Source: Bacillota bacterium
GTDB lineage: Bacteria > Bacillota > Clostridia > Christensenellales > Aristaeellaceae
Direction: 5' to 3'
Length of the DNA: 60,683 bases
Assembly: GCA_023435435.1 (NCBI GenBank)
Contig: JAEYRW010000090.1
Coordinates: forward strand, 1-60,683
Below the pieces are notes generated by a model that worked only from the letters and a program-made list of their open reading frames with translations, was not told where the DNA came from and did not search any database. Position 1 is the stretch's first letter. Each line of letters begins with the position of its first letter. Below are positions 50,614 through 58,902 of the stretch, in pieces. Made by a program: the position numbers and the translations under genes.

Positions 50614-51596
50614 GCGCGCCCCTCCTCTCCGCCATCAAGCCAGCAGCAGACGGTATGGCCGCTTCCGACGGTCACGGTCGGCGGCGCCTCCTTGCGGCAA
50701 ATGTCCATGCATTGCGCACACCGGGGCGAGAAGGGACAACCCGCGGGCACCTTCTTGAGGTTCGGCGGCTGGCCCTTGATCGCCTCCAGCCGGTCGCGCT
50801 GCGCGCCAAGCACCGGTGTCGAATTGAGAAGGCCGCGCGCGTAAGGATGCGCGGGGTTTGAGATGAATTCCGCCATGGGCGCTGCCTCCATGATGTGCCC
50901 GGCGTACATCACGATGACGCGGTCGCAGAACGACGACGCCACGGCCAGATCGTGGGTGATGAGGATTACGGCCGTATCATGCTTTTTCTGGACCCCCTTG
51001 ATGAGGCTCAATATCTGCGCCTGCACTGTCACATCAAGGGCCGTGGTTGGCTCGTCCGCAATGAGCAGATCGGGACTGCAAATGAGTGCCATCGCGATCA
51101 TCGCCCGCTGGAGCATGCCGCCCGAAAATTCAAAGGGGTAGGCGTTGAATCGCGTCTCGGGGCTGGAGATCCCCACCTCGCCGAGCAGCTCGATGCCGCG
51201 CCTGCGCGCCTCAGATCGGCTCGCCTTGCCGTGCCAGATGAGCGGTTCGATGATCTGTTCTCCGATTTTCATGGTCGGGTTCAGAGAACTCATGGGATCC
51301 TGAAAGATCATGGACATTTCGCTTCCGCGCAGTGTGCGAATCTCACGCTCGCGCATCCTGAAAAGATCCCTGCCCTTGAACTTTGCCTCGCCCCAGGAGC
51401 GCACGTTCCGCCCGGTGCGAAGAAGACGCATAACGCTGTTGACACAGACGCTCTTGCCCGAGCCGCTCTCACCGACGATGGCCAGCGTTTCCCCGCGGGC
51501 GAGGGCGTAGGTAATTCCGTCCACCGCCTTCACGATGCCGTCCTTGCGCGTAAAGTGGGTATGAAGGTCATTGACCTCCAGGAGAAAATCGCTCAT
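50610..51596 (-). CDS. oppD: Oligopeptide/dipeptide ABC transporter ATPase (OppD/DppD)
   Basis: A 328-aa ATPase, partner of OppF: Walker A AIVGESGSGKSVCVNSVMRL, Q-loop MSMIFQDPMSSLNP, signature EFSGGMLQRAMIAMAL, Walker B DLLIADEPTTALDV, C-terminal NPAHPYARGLLNSTP and CPFSPRCAQCMDIC. The ATG follows the oppC stop by 9 nt with GGAGG. Confidence 0.93.
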   Translation of the reverse strand: MSDFLLEVNDLHTHFTRKDGIVKAVDGITYALARGETLAIVGESGSGKSVCVNSVMRLLRTGRNVRSWGEAKFKGRDLFRMREREIRTLRGSEMSMIFQDPMSSLNPTMKIGEQIIEPLIWHGKASRSEARRRGIELLGEVGISSPETRFNAYPFEFSGGMLQRAMIAMALICSPDLLIADEPTTALDVTVQAQILSLIKGVQKKHDTAVILITHDLAVASSFCDRVIVMYAGHIMEAAPMAEFISNPAHPYARGLLNSTPVLGAQRDRLEAIKGQPPNLKKVPAGCPFSPRCAQCMDICRKEAPPTVTVGSGHTVCCWLDGGEEGRA

Positions 51597-51605
51597 GCAA
51601 ACCTC

Positions 51606-52487
51606 CTATCTGATCTGCCGGGGATCGAACGCGTCGCGCAGGCCGTCACCCACATAGGAGAAGGCCAGTATGACGATTGCGAAGCTGACGGCCGGGCCGA
51701 GGAGCATGTGCGGATACGAGAGGATATACTGCTGCCCCGTGCTGATGAGCCCGCCCCAGCTGGGCGCCGGAGGCAGAATGCCCAGGCCGATGAGCGACAT
51801 GCCCGATTCCGCGAACATCGCCGCCGGAATGCCCTGCGACAGACAGATGACGATGGGCCCGAGGGAATTGGGGAGGATGTAGTGGCCCAGGATGCGCGCA
51901 TGGGTCGCGCCCAGCGCGAACCCTGCCTCCACAAATTCGCTCTGCTTGATGGTAATCACTTGGCTGCGCACAAGCCGCGCCATGGGCGCCCAGCTTGTGA
52001 GGCCGATGGCGAGGAAGATGGTGAATAGGCTTCGGCCGAGGAGCAGAACCAGAATAAGGTTGAACAGGAACGTTGGAAAGCAGTACATCATGTCGATGAT
52101 CCTGCTCAGCAGGTTGTCCAGCCGGCCGCCGGCGTACCCGGAAATGCCGCCCACCAGAAGCCCGATTAAAAGCTGCACGCAGCTGGCGCCGATGCCGACG
52201 AACAGCGCGTTTCTAAGGCTGTAGCACAGGAGCATGAGCATGTCCCTGCCCGCCGCATCGCAGCCGAGCCAATGCTGCGCGCTGGGCTTGGCGTAAAGGG
52301 CGGCATAGTCGACGTCCGTATAATGATACGGGGTAAAGAGCGGAAAGAAGATCGCGAGTGCCACCAGCGCCACGATCGCACACGCGCAGAACGCGGCCAC
52401 TTTATTGGAAAAATACTGGGACAGTATGATCGCGGTGCGGCTGCGGCTCTTGATTCCGGCCGGATTTGTCCGTCTGGCTTTCATCAT
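51606..52487 (-). CDS. oppC: Oligopeptide/dipeptide ABC transporter permease (OppC/DppC)
   Basis: A 293-aa permease with an N-terminal membrane segment (VAAFCACAIVALVALAIFFP), extracellular loop HWLGCDAAGRDMLMLLCY typical of DppC (HxLGTDxxGRD), and five more segments. The EAA motif reads YVEAGFALGATHARILGHYI-like (FVEAGFALGATHARI) with HILPN-like YILPNSLGP. Start overlaps the oppB stop (ATGA). Confidence 0.92.
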   Translation of the reverse strand: MMKARRTNPAGIKSRSRTAIILSQYFSNKVAAFCACAIVALVALAIFFPLFTPYHYTDVDYAALYAKPSAQHWLGCDAAGRDMLMLLCYSLRNALFVGIGASCVQLLIGLLVGGISGYAGGRLDNLLSRIIDMMYCFPTFLFNLILVLLLGRSLFTIFLAIGLTSWAPMARLVRSQVITIKQSEFVEAGFALGATHARILGHYILPNSLGPIVICLSQGIPAAMFAESGMSLIGLGILPPAPSWGGLISTGQQYILSYPHMLLGPAVSFAIVILAFSYVGDGLRDAFDPRQIR

Positions 52488-53455
52488 TTCCGCCCTCCCT
52501 TGCCTTGTATGACGCTGTTTCTGACGCGCGGGTCGAGGAAAACATGGATCATATCCACCAGGAGGTTGATGCCCATGACGAGCATGGCAAACACGACGGT
52601 GGTGGCCATGACCATCGGATAGTCGCGGTTGATGGCGGCGCTGGCGTAGTACTGCCCGAGCCCCGGAATGGAAAACATGTTTTCCACGAAGACCGTGCCC
52701 ACCGTGAGATAGGCGATCATGGGACCGACGATTGTGATGAGGGGAATGAGCGAGTTGCGCAGCGCGTGCTTGAAGACCACGCGGACAAAATTGCCGCCCT
52801 TGGCGCGCGCGACCCGGATATAATCCTGGTTCATGGTATCAATGAGCGTGCTTCTGGTGTACTTGGTTACCGTACCCACCGGGCCGATGGCCAGCGAGAT
52901 GATCGGCAGCACGTAATTGATGGGCTTGCCCCAGCCGATCACGGGCAGGAGACCGAGCTTGAGCCCTAAAAAGTAACACAGTAAAATCGCCATGACGTAG
53001 GATGGAATACTCAGCCCGAACATCGATATGAGAACGACGATGCGATCGGCGAGCCGATTTTGGTTCATCGCGGCAATGACGCCGAAGGGAATTCCAAGGA
53101 TGAGCGCCACAGCGATGGCGATCATGGCCATCCGCGCCGAGATGGGCAGGGTCCGGGCGATGATATCCTCGATCCTTTGGGTGGGGTACTTGTAGGAAGG
53201 GCCGAACTTCCATTGAACGGCATTGACGACGAATTTCCCGTAGCGGTACCACGCGGGCTTGTTCAGGCCGTAGAATTCCTCCCAGGCTTCCTTCATCTCC
53301 GCGCTCACCGTGGCGTCCGTCAGCGTCTTTTCCAAGAGGCGTTGGGTGTCCAGATAATTGCCCGGGGCGAGCTGCAAAAGGCCGAACGTCACGGCCGAGA
53401 TGACCAGAAGAGCCAGGAGAATGTGGCCGATGCGCTTCAGAAAGTATTTGAGCAC
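52484..53455 (-). CDS. oppB: Oligopeptide/dipeptide ABC transporter permease (OppB/DppB)
   Basis: A 323-aa permease with N-terminal segment MLKYFLKRIGHILLALLVI, DppB-like extracellular loop, six membrane helices and EAA motif DYIRVARAKGGNFVRVVFKH followed by ALRNSLIPLI. Start GTG with GGGGATG. It pairs with OppC. A stem-loop separates it from oppA. Confidence 0.92.
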   Translation of the reverse strand: MLKYFLKRIGHILLALLVISAVTFGLLQLAPGNYLDTQRLLEKTLTDATVSAEMKEAWEEFYGLNKPAWYRYGKFVVNAVQWKFGPSYKYPTQRIEDIIARTLPISARMAMIAIAVALILGIPFGVIAAMNQNRLADRIVVLISMFGLSIPSYVMAILLCYFLGLKLGLLPVIGWGKPINYVLPIISLAIGPVGTVTKYTRSTLIDTMNQDYIRVARAKGGNFVRVVFKHALRNSLIPLITIVGPMIAYLTVGTVFVENMFSIPGLGQYYASAAINRDYPMVMATTVVFAMLVMGINLLVDMIHVFLDPRVRNSVIQGKGGRK

Positions 53456-53511
53456 AATGGAGCATCCCCTTTAAAAATTTGAATCGCCCCGCCGGGCGTC
53501 CTGTTTGCCAA

Positions 53512-53542
53512 CTTGCCCGCCGAAACGAGTTCGACGGGCAAG
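53512..53542 (-). promoter_or_regulatory. Stem-loop between oppA and oppB
   Basis: CTTGCCCG and CGAA pair with TTCG and CGGGCAAG (one mismatch) around ACGAG. No U-run follows. Such stems often stabilise binding-protein mRNA and lower permease expression. Confidence 0.6.
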
Positions 53543-53561
53543 CGATCGATCCAAAGAGAAA

Positions 53562-55259
53562 TCAGTCGTTGGACACGTCCTTGAAGTAGAAGGGCGGGCT
53601 GTTGAGAAGCAGCGGGTTGCCCACATAGCCCTCAATGGTCGGCGCGATTAAAAGCGCGCTGCGCGTGAACGCGATCGGGATCGAGACGCACGCCTCCAGG
53701 CGATACGCCTCAAGCGTCTTGTATCCCTCCTCCGCTGCCACAGGATCGGCCTCGGTCAGCAGCGATTCGTACAGCGTCGCGTACTTGGTGGAAAGCTCGT
53801 CCGTGGCGGTTTGGCGCGCGGCTTCCTCGTCCGCGACGACGCGGTTCGCGTCCGCGAAGGCCTTGAGGCCCGCCGCGTCCAGGTTGCCCACGCGAATGTC
53901 GAACTGGTAATTGGAGAACGCGCCCGCAACGCTTGCCACGGAGGTGTTCCACGCATCCAGGAAGATGCCCCACGTGCCGTCCTCATGGAAGGAGTCGCGA
54001 TCCGCGGTGAACGCGGCCCACTCCTCGTTCTTGATCTCCACCTTGATGCCGGTGCCCTTCGTAATCATGTCCGCGATGGCCAGCACATCCGCGCCGGGCG
54101 TTCCCGCCATGAGAAGCGTCATGGTACCCAGGCCCTCGCCGTTGGGGTATCCGGCCTCTTCCATCAACTGCTGCGCCTTCTCGACGTTATAATCGACGGT
54201 GCCGACCTCCTTGCCCAGCGTCGCCGCCCAAGAGGCGAAGCCGGGGAAGATGAGCGAGTACGCGGCCGAGGTGGTGTCCTTATTGATGGAGCTTGCGAGC
54301 ACCTCGCGGTCGATGGACAGGCTGATCGCCTGGCGAATGGCCTGATTCTCCTGGAGCACGGTGTTGTCGCCCTTGAGAAGGCCGATGTAGGAGACGACGC
54401 TGGTGTCCACCATGTGCAGCTGACTCTTGAGCGTCTCATCGTTGAGCACCGCGTCGATGTCTGCGGCTGTGACGGTTGCGACGTTGATGTCGCCGGTCTG
54501 ATACGCGAGCAGCTGGTTCTGGGCGCCTGCGTAGATCTCAATGCGGTCGAGCGCCACGGATTCGTAATAATTGGGGTTGGGCTCGAGGGTCAGGTGGACG
54601 TCCTCTTCGCGCGCCACGGGCATGTACGGACCGTTGCACACGATGTGATCCATGGTCGTCCAGTCGTCGCCGTAAGTCTCGATGGCCTGCTGGGGAACCG
54701 GGAGGCCCCAGCTCTCGGCCAGGCGAATGTCGAAGTTTGTGCAGGCGGTGGAAAGGGTGAACTGGATGGTGTAATCGTCGATCAGCGCGATGCCGACCTC
54801 GTCAAAGCTCACCTCGCCCTTCTGGCACGCAAGCGCGTTGAGAATCGGCGCGTTGGTGTTGAAGGCGGTGGACTTGCCGGAGAGGTACTGCGGATCGATG
54901 ATGCGCCTGAGCGAATAATAGTAGTCGTTGGCGGTCAGCGCTGTGCCGTCGGACCACTTCAGGTCCTCTCGGAGCTTGGCGGTCCAGACGGTGTAGTCGT
55001 CGTTGGGTGTCAGGCTCTCCGCGTTGCCCAGGCGGGCGGTGAAATCGTCGTTCAGAAGCGTCAGACCCTCAAAGATGCCCATGCGGTCGACGTGCGTTCC
55101 CCACGTCCAAATCTGCGGGTCGAGATTCTGAAAACCCGCGACGTACAGCTTGAGTGTCTTGTCGCCCGCTGTTCCCGATTCGGCAAGCGCGCCGAATCCG
55201 AAAGACATCGAGACGGTGAGCGTCAATGCGAGCAAAATGGCCAAAATACGTTTCCTCAT
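53562..55259 (-). CDS. oppA: Extracytoplasmic peptide-binding protein (SBP family 5)
   Basis: A 565-aa solute-binding protein of the OppA/DppA-SBP family: KLYVAGFQNLDPQIWTWG, AKLREDLKWSDGTALTANDY, NAPILNALACQKG, AIRQAISLSIDREVLASS. It collects peptides for OppBCDF. The signal peptide ends FGFGALAES with no lipobox cysteine, unlike most Gram-positive binding proteins. The ATG at 55259 has AAGGAGG. A minus-strand TATAAT (complement of 55321-55326) lies about 60 nt upstream, with a poor -35. First gene of the opp operon. Confidence 0.9.
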   Translation of the reverse strand: MRKRILAILLALTLTVSMSFGFGALAESGTAGDKTLKLYVAGFQNLDPQIWTWGTHVDRMGIFEGLTLLNDDFTARLGNAESLTPNDDYTVWTAKLREDLKWSDGTALTANDYYYSLRRIIDPQYLSGKSTAFNTNAPILNALACQKGEVSFDEVGIALIDDYTIQFTLSTACTNFDIRLAESWGLPVPQQAIETYGDDWTTMDHIVCNGPYMPVAREEDVHLTLEPNPNYYESVALDRIEIYAGAQNQLLAYQTGDINVATVTAADIDAVLNDETLKSQLHMVDTSVVSYIGLLKGDNTVLQENQAIRQAISLSIDREVLASSINKDTTSAAYSLIFPGFASWAATLGKEVGTVDYNVEKAQQLMEEAGYPNGEGLGTMTLLMAGTPGADVLAIADMITKGTGIKVEIKNEEWAAFTADRDSFHEDGTWGIFLDAWNTSVASVAGAFSNYQFDIRVGNLDAAGLKAFADANRVVADEEAARQTATDELSTKYATLYESLLTEADPVAAEEGYKTLEAYRLEACVSIPIAFTRSALLIAPTIEGYVGNPLLLNSPPFYFKDVSND

Positions 55260-55296
55260 GTTGTTCCTCCTTCGTGAGATTGCACGATCCTGCGAT

Positions 55297-55316
55297 AAGA
55301 GCGCAAGTCCGCTCTT
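55297..55316. repeat. Inverted repeat in the oppA leader
   Basis: AAGAGCG-CAAGTC-CGCTCTT followed by TTT on the plus strand. It lies between the oppA start and its -10 box; it could be an operator or a plus-strand terminator. Confidence 0.5.
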
Positions 55317-55415
55317 TTTCATTATAATATCATTGCATTCGCGTTGGTTTCTATGGCGATTGTCCAAAACACGGCAAAGAATATTGCAATTCTTCCAAAA
55401 ACAAGCACGGGGGGA

Positions 55416-55443
55416 TTGGCAGCAGCCCGGCATCTATTATAAT
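55416..55443 (+). promoter_or_regulatory. dppA promoter
   Basis: TTGGCA (55416-55421), 16 nt, TATAAT (55438-55443), about 70 nt before the dppA start. Confidence 0.65.
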
Positions 55444-55516
55444 AAAAAGAACCGGTGCCCGCAATCGCCGGGGCGGAAATTCCAAAAATATCATCGAAAT
55501 GAGGGGCGGTGCGGAA

Positions 55517-56299
55517 ATGGCGGGGAAATATTTCATCGCGGTGGATTGCGAGGGCGTGGCCTGCGGCGTGCGGCTGGACGAGGCGGAGTCCCTGCGCTTC
55601 GCCCGGGGGCAGGCGACCCGGGAGGCCGCGGCGGCGGCGCGGGCGCTGTTCGACGCGGGGGCGGACGAGGTCGTCGTATGGGACGCGCACGGGTCGGGTG
55701 TCAATCTGGATTACGAGGTGCTGGATCCTCGCTGCCATATTCTTCTGGGCGCGGGGCACAAGGGCAGGTTCGTGGGGATCGACGAGACGTGGACGGCGGT
55801 TCTTTTCATCGGCTACCATGCCATGGAGGGTACCCGGAACGCGGTCCTGTCCCACACCATGAGTTCGACGACGTACCAGTCGTTCACGGTGAACGGTTCG
55901 CCTGTGGGCGAGATGGCCATCGACGCGGCCTATGCGGGCATCCACGGCGTGCCCGTTCTCTTCCTCGCGGCGGACGACAAATGTGTCCGGGAGGCGCGCG
56001 CGCTTCTGGGCGGCGTCGCGGCGGTGGAGACGAAGAAAAGCCTCTCCCGCACCTCCGCCGTGAGCCTTCATCCGGCGGCCGCCTGCGACGCCATATACGC
56101 GGCGGTTCTGCGCGCGGCGAATGAGGGCCCGCGCGTGGGGCCGGTGGATTTCGGAAGCCCCGTCGCCGTCGCCATCCGGTTCCAACGGACGGATCAGGCG
56201 GCCTCCGCACAGCTCGTCGACCGGGATGGGAATCCCTTCGCGTTCCGGGACGCGTTCACGCGGGAGGGCATGCTGAATCGCCTGACGGATTTGTTCTGA
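55517..56299 (+). CDS. dppA: D-aminopeptidase, M55 family (DppA-like)
   Basis: A 260-aa zinc D-aminopeptidase that cleaves D-Ala-containing di- and tripeptides. All M55 zinc ligands are visible: Asp and Glu in IAVDCEGVACG, His in WDAHGSGVN, His in GYHAMEGTRNA, Glu in GSPVGEMAIDAAYAG. B. subtilis DppA is coded with a dipeptide permease, and here the gene is divergent from one. I chose ATG 55517 (GAGGGGCGG upstream); 55499 is possible. A strong hairpin follows the stop. Confidence 0.93.
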   Translation: MAGKYFIAVDCEGVACGVRLDEAESLRFARGQATREAAAAARALFDAGADEVVVWDAHGSGVNLDYEVLDPRCHILLGAGHKGRFVGIDETWTAVLFIGYHAMEGTRNAVLSHTMSSTTYQSFTVNGSPVGEMAIDAAYAGIHGVPVLFLAADDKCVREARALLGGVAAVETKKSLSRTSAVSLHPAAACDAIYAAVLRAANEGPRVGPVDFGSPVAVAIRFQRTDQAASAQLVDRDGNPFAFRDAFTREGMLNRLTDLF

Positions 56300-56302
56300 C
56301 GG

Positions 56303-56331
56303 AAAGTGCCGGATCGCCCGATCCGGCACTT
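56303..56331 (+). terminator. Strong hairpin after dppA
   Basis: AAGTGCCGGAT / ATCCGGCACTT stem with a 6-nt loop, followed by CCCCTTTG. No long U-run. Confidence 0.6.
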
Positions 56332-56740
56332 CCCCTTTGCGCGTCGACGACCGGAACCTTCGCCGGCGCTTTGTCCCATTCGAGCAGTGCCGCGCAACGC
56401 GCCTCCACGGACTCCCTGCCGCCCGCCGAAAACGCGAAGCCGTGGATGTTGAGCAATCGGGCACGTCCGCCGCGTCGACGAGCCGCGCGCGCTTTTCAGT
56501 GGTTTTGGTGATGGCTTCTGTGCCCGACGAAACACAGTAAAAAAAGTTGCCCGCGACGCAGAGAACCGTGAGGCCTTCTTCGTCGGGCAGCTTTTTCCAT
56601 TTCGGACCTTTGCGGGCGGCGCCGCAGCAATGGGGGAGGGCCTCCACGCGCCCGAGCTCGACGCGCGTTGGTCTTTGCGAAACGGGCCGCTTCATTGATG
56701 TCCTGAGCCGTTTCGTCCGTGATGAATGAAATCCTCGTCC
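56330..56740 (-). pseudogene. Frameshifted and truncated sugar-phosphate isomerase/epimerase
   Basis: Read leftward from the end of the downstream dehydrogenase gene, one frame gives RISFITDETAQDINEAARFA, the classic start of xylose-isomerase-like TIM-barrel epimerases. The next frame gives KKLPDEEGLTVLCVAGNFFY and KRARLVDAADV. A third gives LLNIHGFAFSAGGRESVEAR. At least two frameshifts are needed to join them (near 56650 and 56455). Only about 135 of the usual 280 residues remain. It follows the Gfo/Idh dehydrogenase in the same direction, which fits an old sugar or inositol pathway operon. Confidence 0.75.
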
Positions 56741-56749
56741 CGGGCCTTC

Positions 56750-57787
56750 TCAGAACTTCAGAATCTCGCCTCTGCGGGTGGATTCATAGATGCCGGAAAT
56801 CACCTTGACGGCCTGCATCGCGTCTTCCGGCGGGATCATGGGCTCCCTGTTCTCGCGAATCGCCGCCGCCATGTCGAGGAAGAGCCGCACATGGCCGTCA
56901 ATTGTAATGTCGACGTTGCTCTTCGATCCGCCCACGCCGATGCCCGGCGCCGGACGCGCGGGCGCGTCCTCCGGGTCGAGGAAATTCCAGGCGAGGATTC
57001 CCTCGTCGTTGAAAATGACGCTCCCCTTCTCCCCGTGAATGGAAAACGTGGTGGAGTAGCCGGGATAAGCGGTGGTGGCGCCCTCAATGACGCACAGCGC
57101 GCCATCCTTCATCCGGATGAGGGCGGCTGCCGTATCCTCGACGGCGATGTCGCGCGCGATGGTCTCGGCCCTTCCGTAGAGCGTGTCGATCTCCCCGCCA
57201 ATCATCCACAGGATGAGGTCCACGCCGTGCACGCCCTGGTTCATCAGCGCGCCTCCGCCGTCCAGTTCCCACGTGCCCCGCCAGCCCGCGCTGTTGTAAT
57301 ACGCCTGGTCGCGGTAATACTTCAGCTGCGCGTCTGCGAGACAAACGCGCCCAAACTTGCCCGCGCGCACGGCGTCGCGCACGGCAATCGCGACGGGCAT
57401 CATGCGCCGTTGGAAGATATTCTGCATCTTGACGCCGCATTCGCGGACGACGCGGATCACCTCTGCGATGCGCGCCGGCGTAATCTCCATCGGCTTTTCA
57501 CAGATCATGTGTTTCCCGGCGCGCGCGGCGGCCATGCAGACCGCGCCGTGCGCGCCGCTGGGCACACAGACGCACACCACGTCGATATTCCCGTCGCGAT
57601 ACACGGATTCATCGTCATAATAGACGCGGGAAACGCCGTGTGCGGCTGCGTAGGCATCCGCCTTTTCCGGCACAATGTCGCAGCAGGCGTAGAGCACGCA
57701 GTCCGCGTCCCCGATTCGCTCGAATACCTTTGCGTGCGTCTGTGCGATGACGCCGCAGCCGATGACCGCAAAATTCAGCTTTTTCAA
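56750..57787 (-). CDS. Gfo/Idh/MocA-family dehydrogenase
   Basis: A 345-aa NAD(P)-dependent oxidoreductase of sugars or cyclitols: NFAVIGCGVIAQTHAKVF (Rossmann), VCVPSGAHGAVCMAAARAGK and HMICEKPMEIT (catalytic Lys of the EKP motif), GGGALMNQGVHGVDLILWMI (His of the D/GxxxH motif). Substrate unknown. Start TTG with GAAGGG upstream. It lies between a second dehydrogenase and the broken isomerase, all in one direction. Confidence 0.9.
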   Translation of the reverse strand: MKKLNFAVIGCGVIAQTHAKVFERIGDADCVLYACCDIVPEKADAYAAAHGVSRVYYDDESVYRDGNIDVVCVCVPSGAHGAVCMAAARAGKHMICEKPMEITPARIAEVIRVVRECGVKMQNIFQRRMMPVAIAVRDAVRAGKFGRVCLADAQLKYYRDQAYYNSAGWRGTWELDGGGALMNQGVHGVDLILWMIGGEIDTLYGRAETIARDIAVEDTAAALIRMKDGALCVIEGATTAYPGYSTTFSIHGEKGSVIFNDEGILAWNFLDPEDAPARPAPGIGVGGSKSNVDITIDGHVRLFLDMAAAIRENREPMIPPEDAMQAVKVISGIYESTRRGEILKF

Positions 57788-57823
57788 ACCCGTGACCTTC
57801 CCTTCGTACCCCGTTGGGCGCCT

Positions 57824-58762
57824 CTATGATCGCGCGTACATCCTCCCGGACGCCGCCCCATACCGTTTCCAAAATGCACGGCCATCGTATGCGGGATCCG
57901 CGTCCGTGAGCGCGTCGAGCCGCACGGCCTCGCCGTTCCGCGCGCGTGAGGCCGCCGCCGCGAGCATTATTTTGACGGACTCGACGAGCGCGTCCACCCT
58001 GGCGAGCGCGTTGGGCTTTCCCTCCATCCGGTCACAAATCTGCTCGATAAGCGCTTCGTAGAGCCGCGCCGAATCAATCATGATCTGATAGGTGTTGCTG
58101 ATCGTCATGGCCGTGAGCGCAAACGGCTGCCAGACGCCCGTGCACAATAAAAGCGACGCGCTTCTGCCGTCCTCAAATCCGATGTGAAGACTTTCCGTGT
58201 AAATCCCGCTTTGCCCGCTTCGTCCCATGTGGCGTACCCATGCGGCGCCCTGCCCCATAAGGCCGCCGATCGCCTCCGCGGCATGGATTCCGTAGTTGAA
58301 TTCGTCGACGCCGGAGGTACAAAAAGCGTGGATGACGCGCTCGCGCTCCGGTGCCGCCAGGAACCGCCGAATCTCATACGCGTAGCGGGCGCTGGAGGAA
58401 CCGAGAATGACGGCTCCCGCGTCCGCGAGCTTTAACATGCGATCGCAATCGGAAAGGCGCCCGACCATGGGCTTGTCGAGAAAAACAGGCTTTCCGCGCG
58501 CGATGAACGGCGCGGCACAGCGGAGATGATCGTCCCAGTCGCAGCCCTGCACGAAGCCGATGTCACACATCCGCGCGAGCTCGTCAATGGTTTCGCAGCG
58601 CTTTTCCAGACCGTATCGCTCGATGAACCCGTCCACCTCGGCGTCCGGGCGGAAGGAATCGTCGTATACGCCAACGTAGCGCATTCGATCCTGCTTGGCC
58701 ATCGCGTCTGCGAAGCCCATGGGGTGCGACGTGTCGATGTTGACCGCCCCAACCCGTATCAT
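57824..58762 (-). CDS. Gfo/Idh/MocA-like dehydrogenase with atypical nucleotide loop
   Basis: A 312-aa protein related to sugar dehydrogenases: KPVFLDKPMVGRLSDCDRML (DKP motif with catalytic Lys), HAAEAIGGLMGQGA (HAxE, His present). The N-terminus reads VGAVNIDTSHPMGFADAM instead of GxGxxG, so the dinucleotide site is unusual; this variant occurs in a distinct subgroup of the family. GGGGGG precedes the ATG. Upstream gene of the pair. Confidence 0.85.
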   Translation of the reverse strand: MIRVGAVNIDTSHPMGFADAMAKQDRMRYVGVYDDSFRPDAEVDGFIERYGLEKRCETIDELARMCDIGFVQGCDWDDHLRCAAPFIARGKPVFLDKPMVGRLSDCDRMLKLADAGAVILGSSSARYAYEIRRFLAAPERERVIHAFCTSGVDEFNYGIHAAEAIGGLMGQGAAWVRHMGRSGQSGIYTESLHIGFEDGRSASLLLCTGVWQPFALTAMTISNTYQIMIDSARLYEALIEQICDRMEGKPNALARVDALVESVKIMLAAAASRARNGEAVRLDALTDADPAYDGRAFWKRYGAASGRMYARS

Positions 58763-58902
58763 GCGAATCCCCCCCATTAAAAATGCGACCGCCGATGTTT
58801 CATCGGACGGATGTTTCGCCGGTTGATTCAATTATAACCGCATTCCGGGGGATTTGCCTTGCGCATTGTCCGGTTGACATTGCGTTTTGTCTGAAATCCG
58901 CC

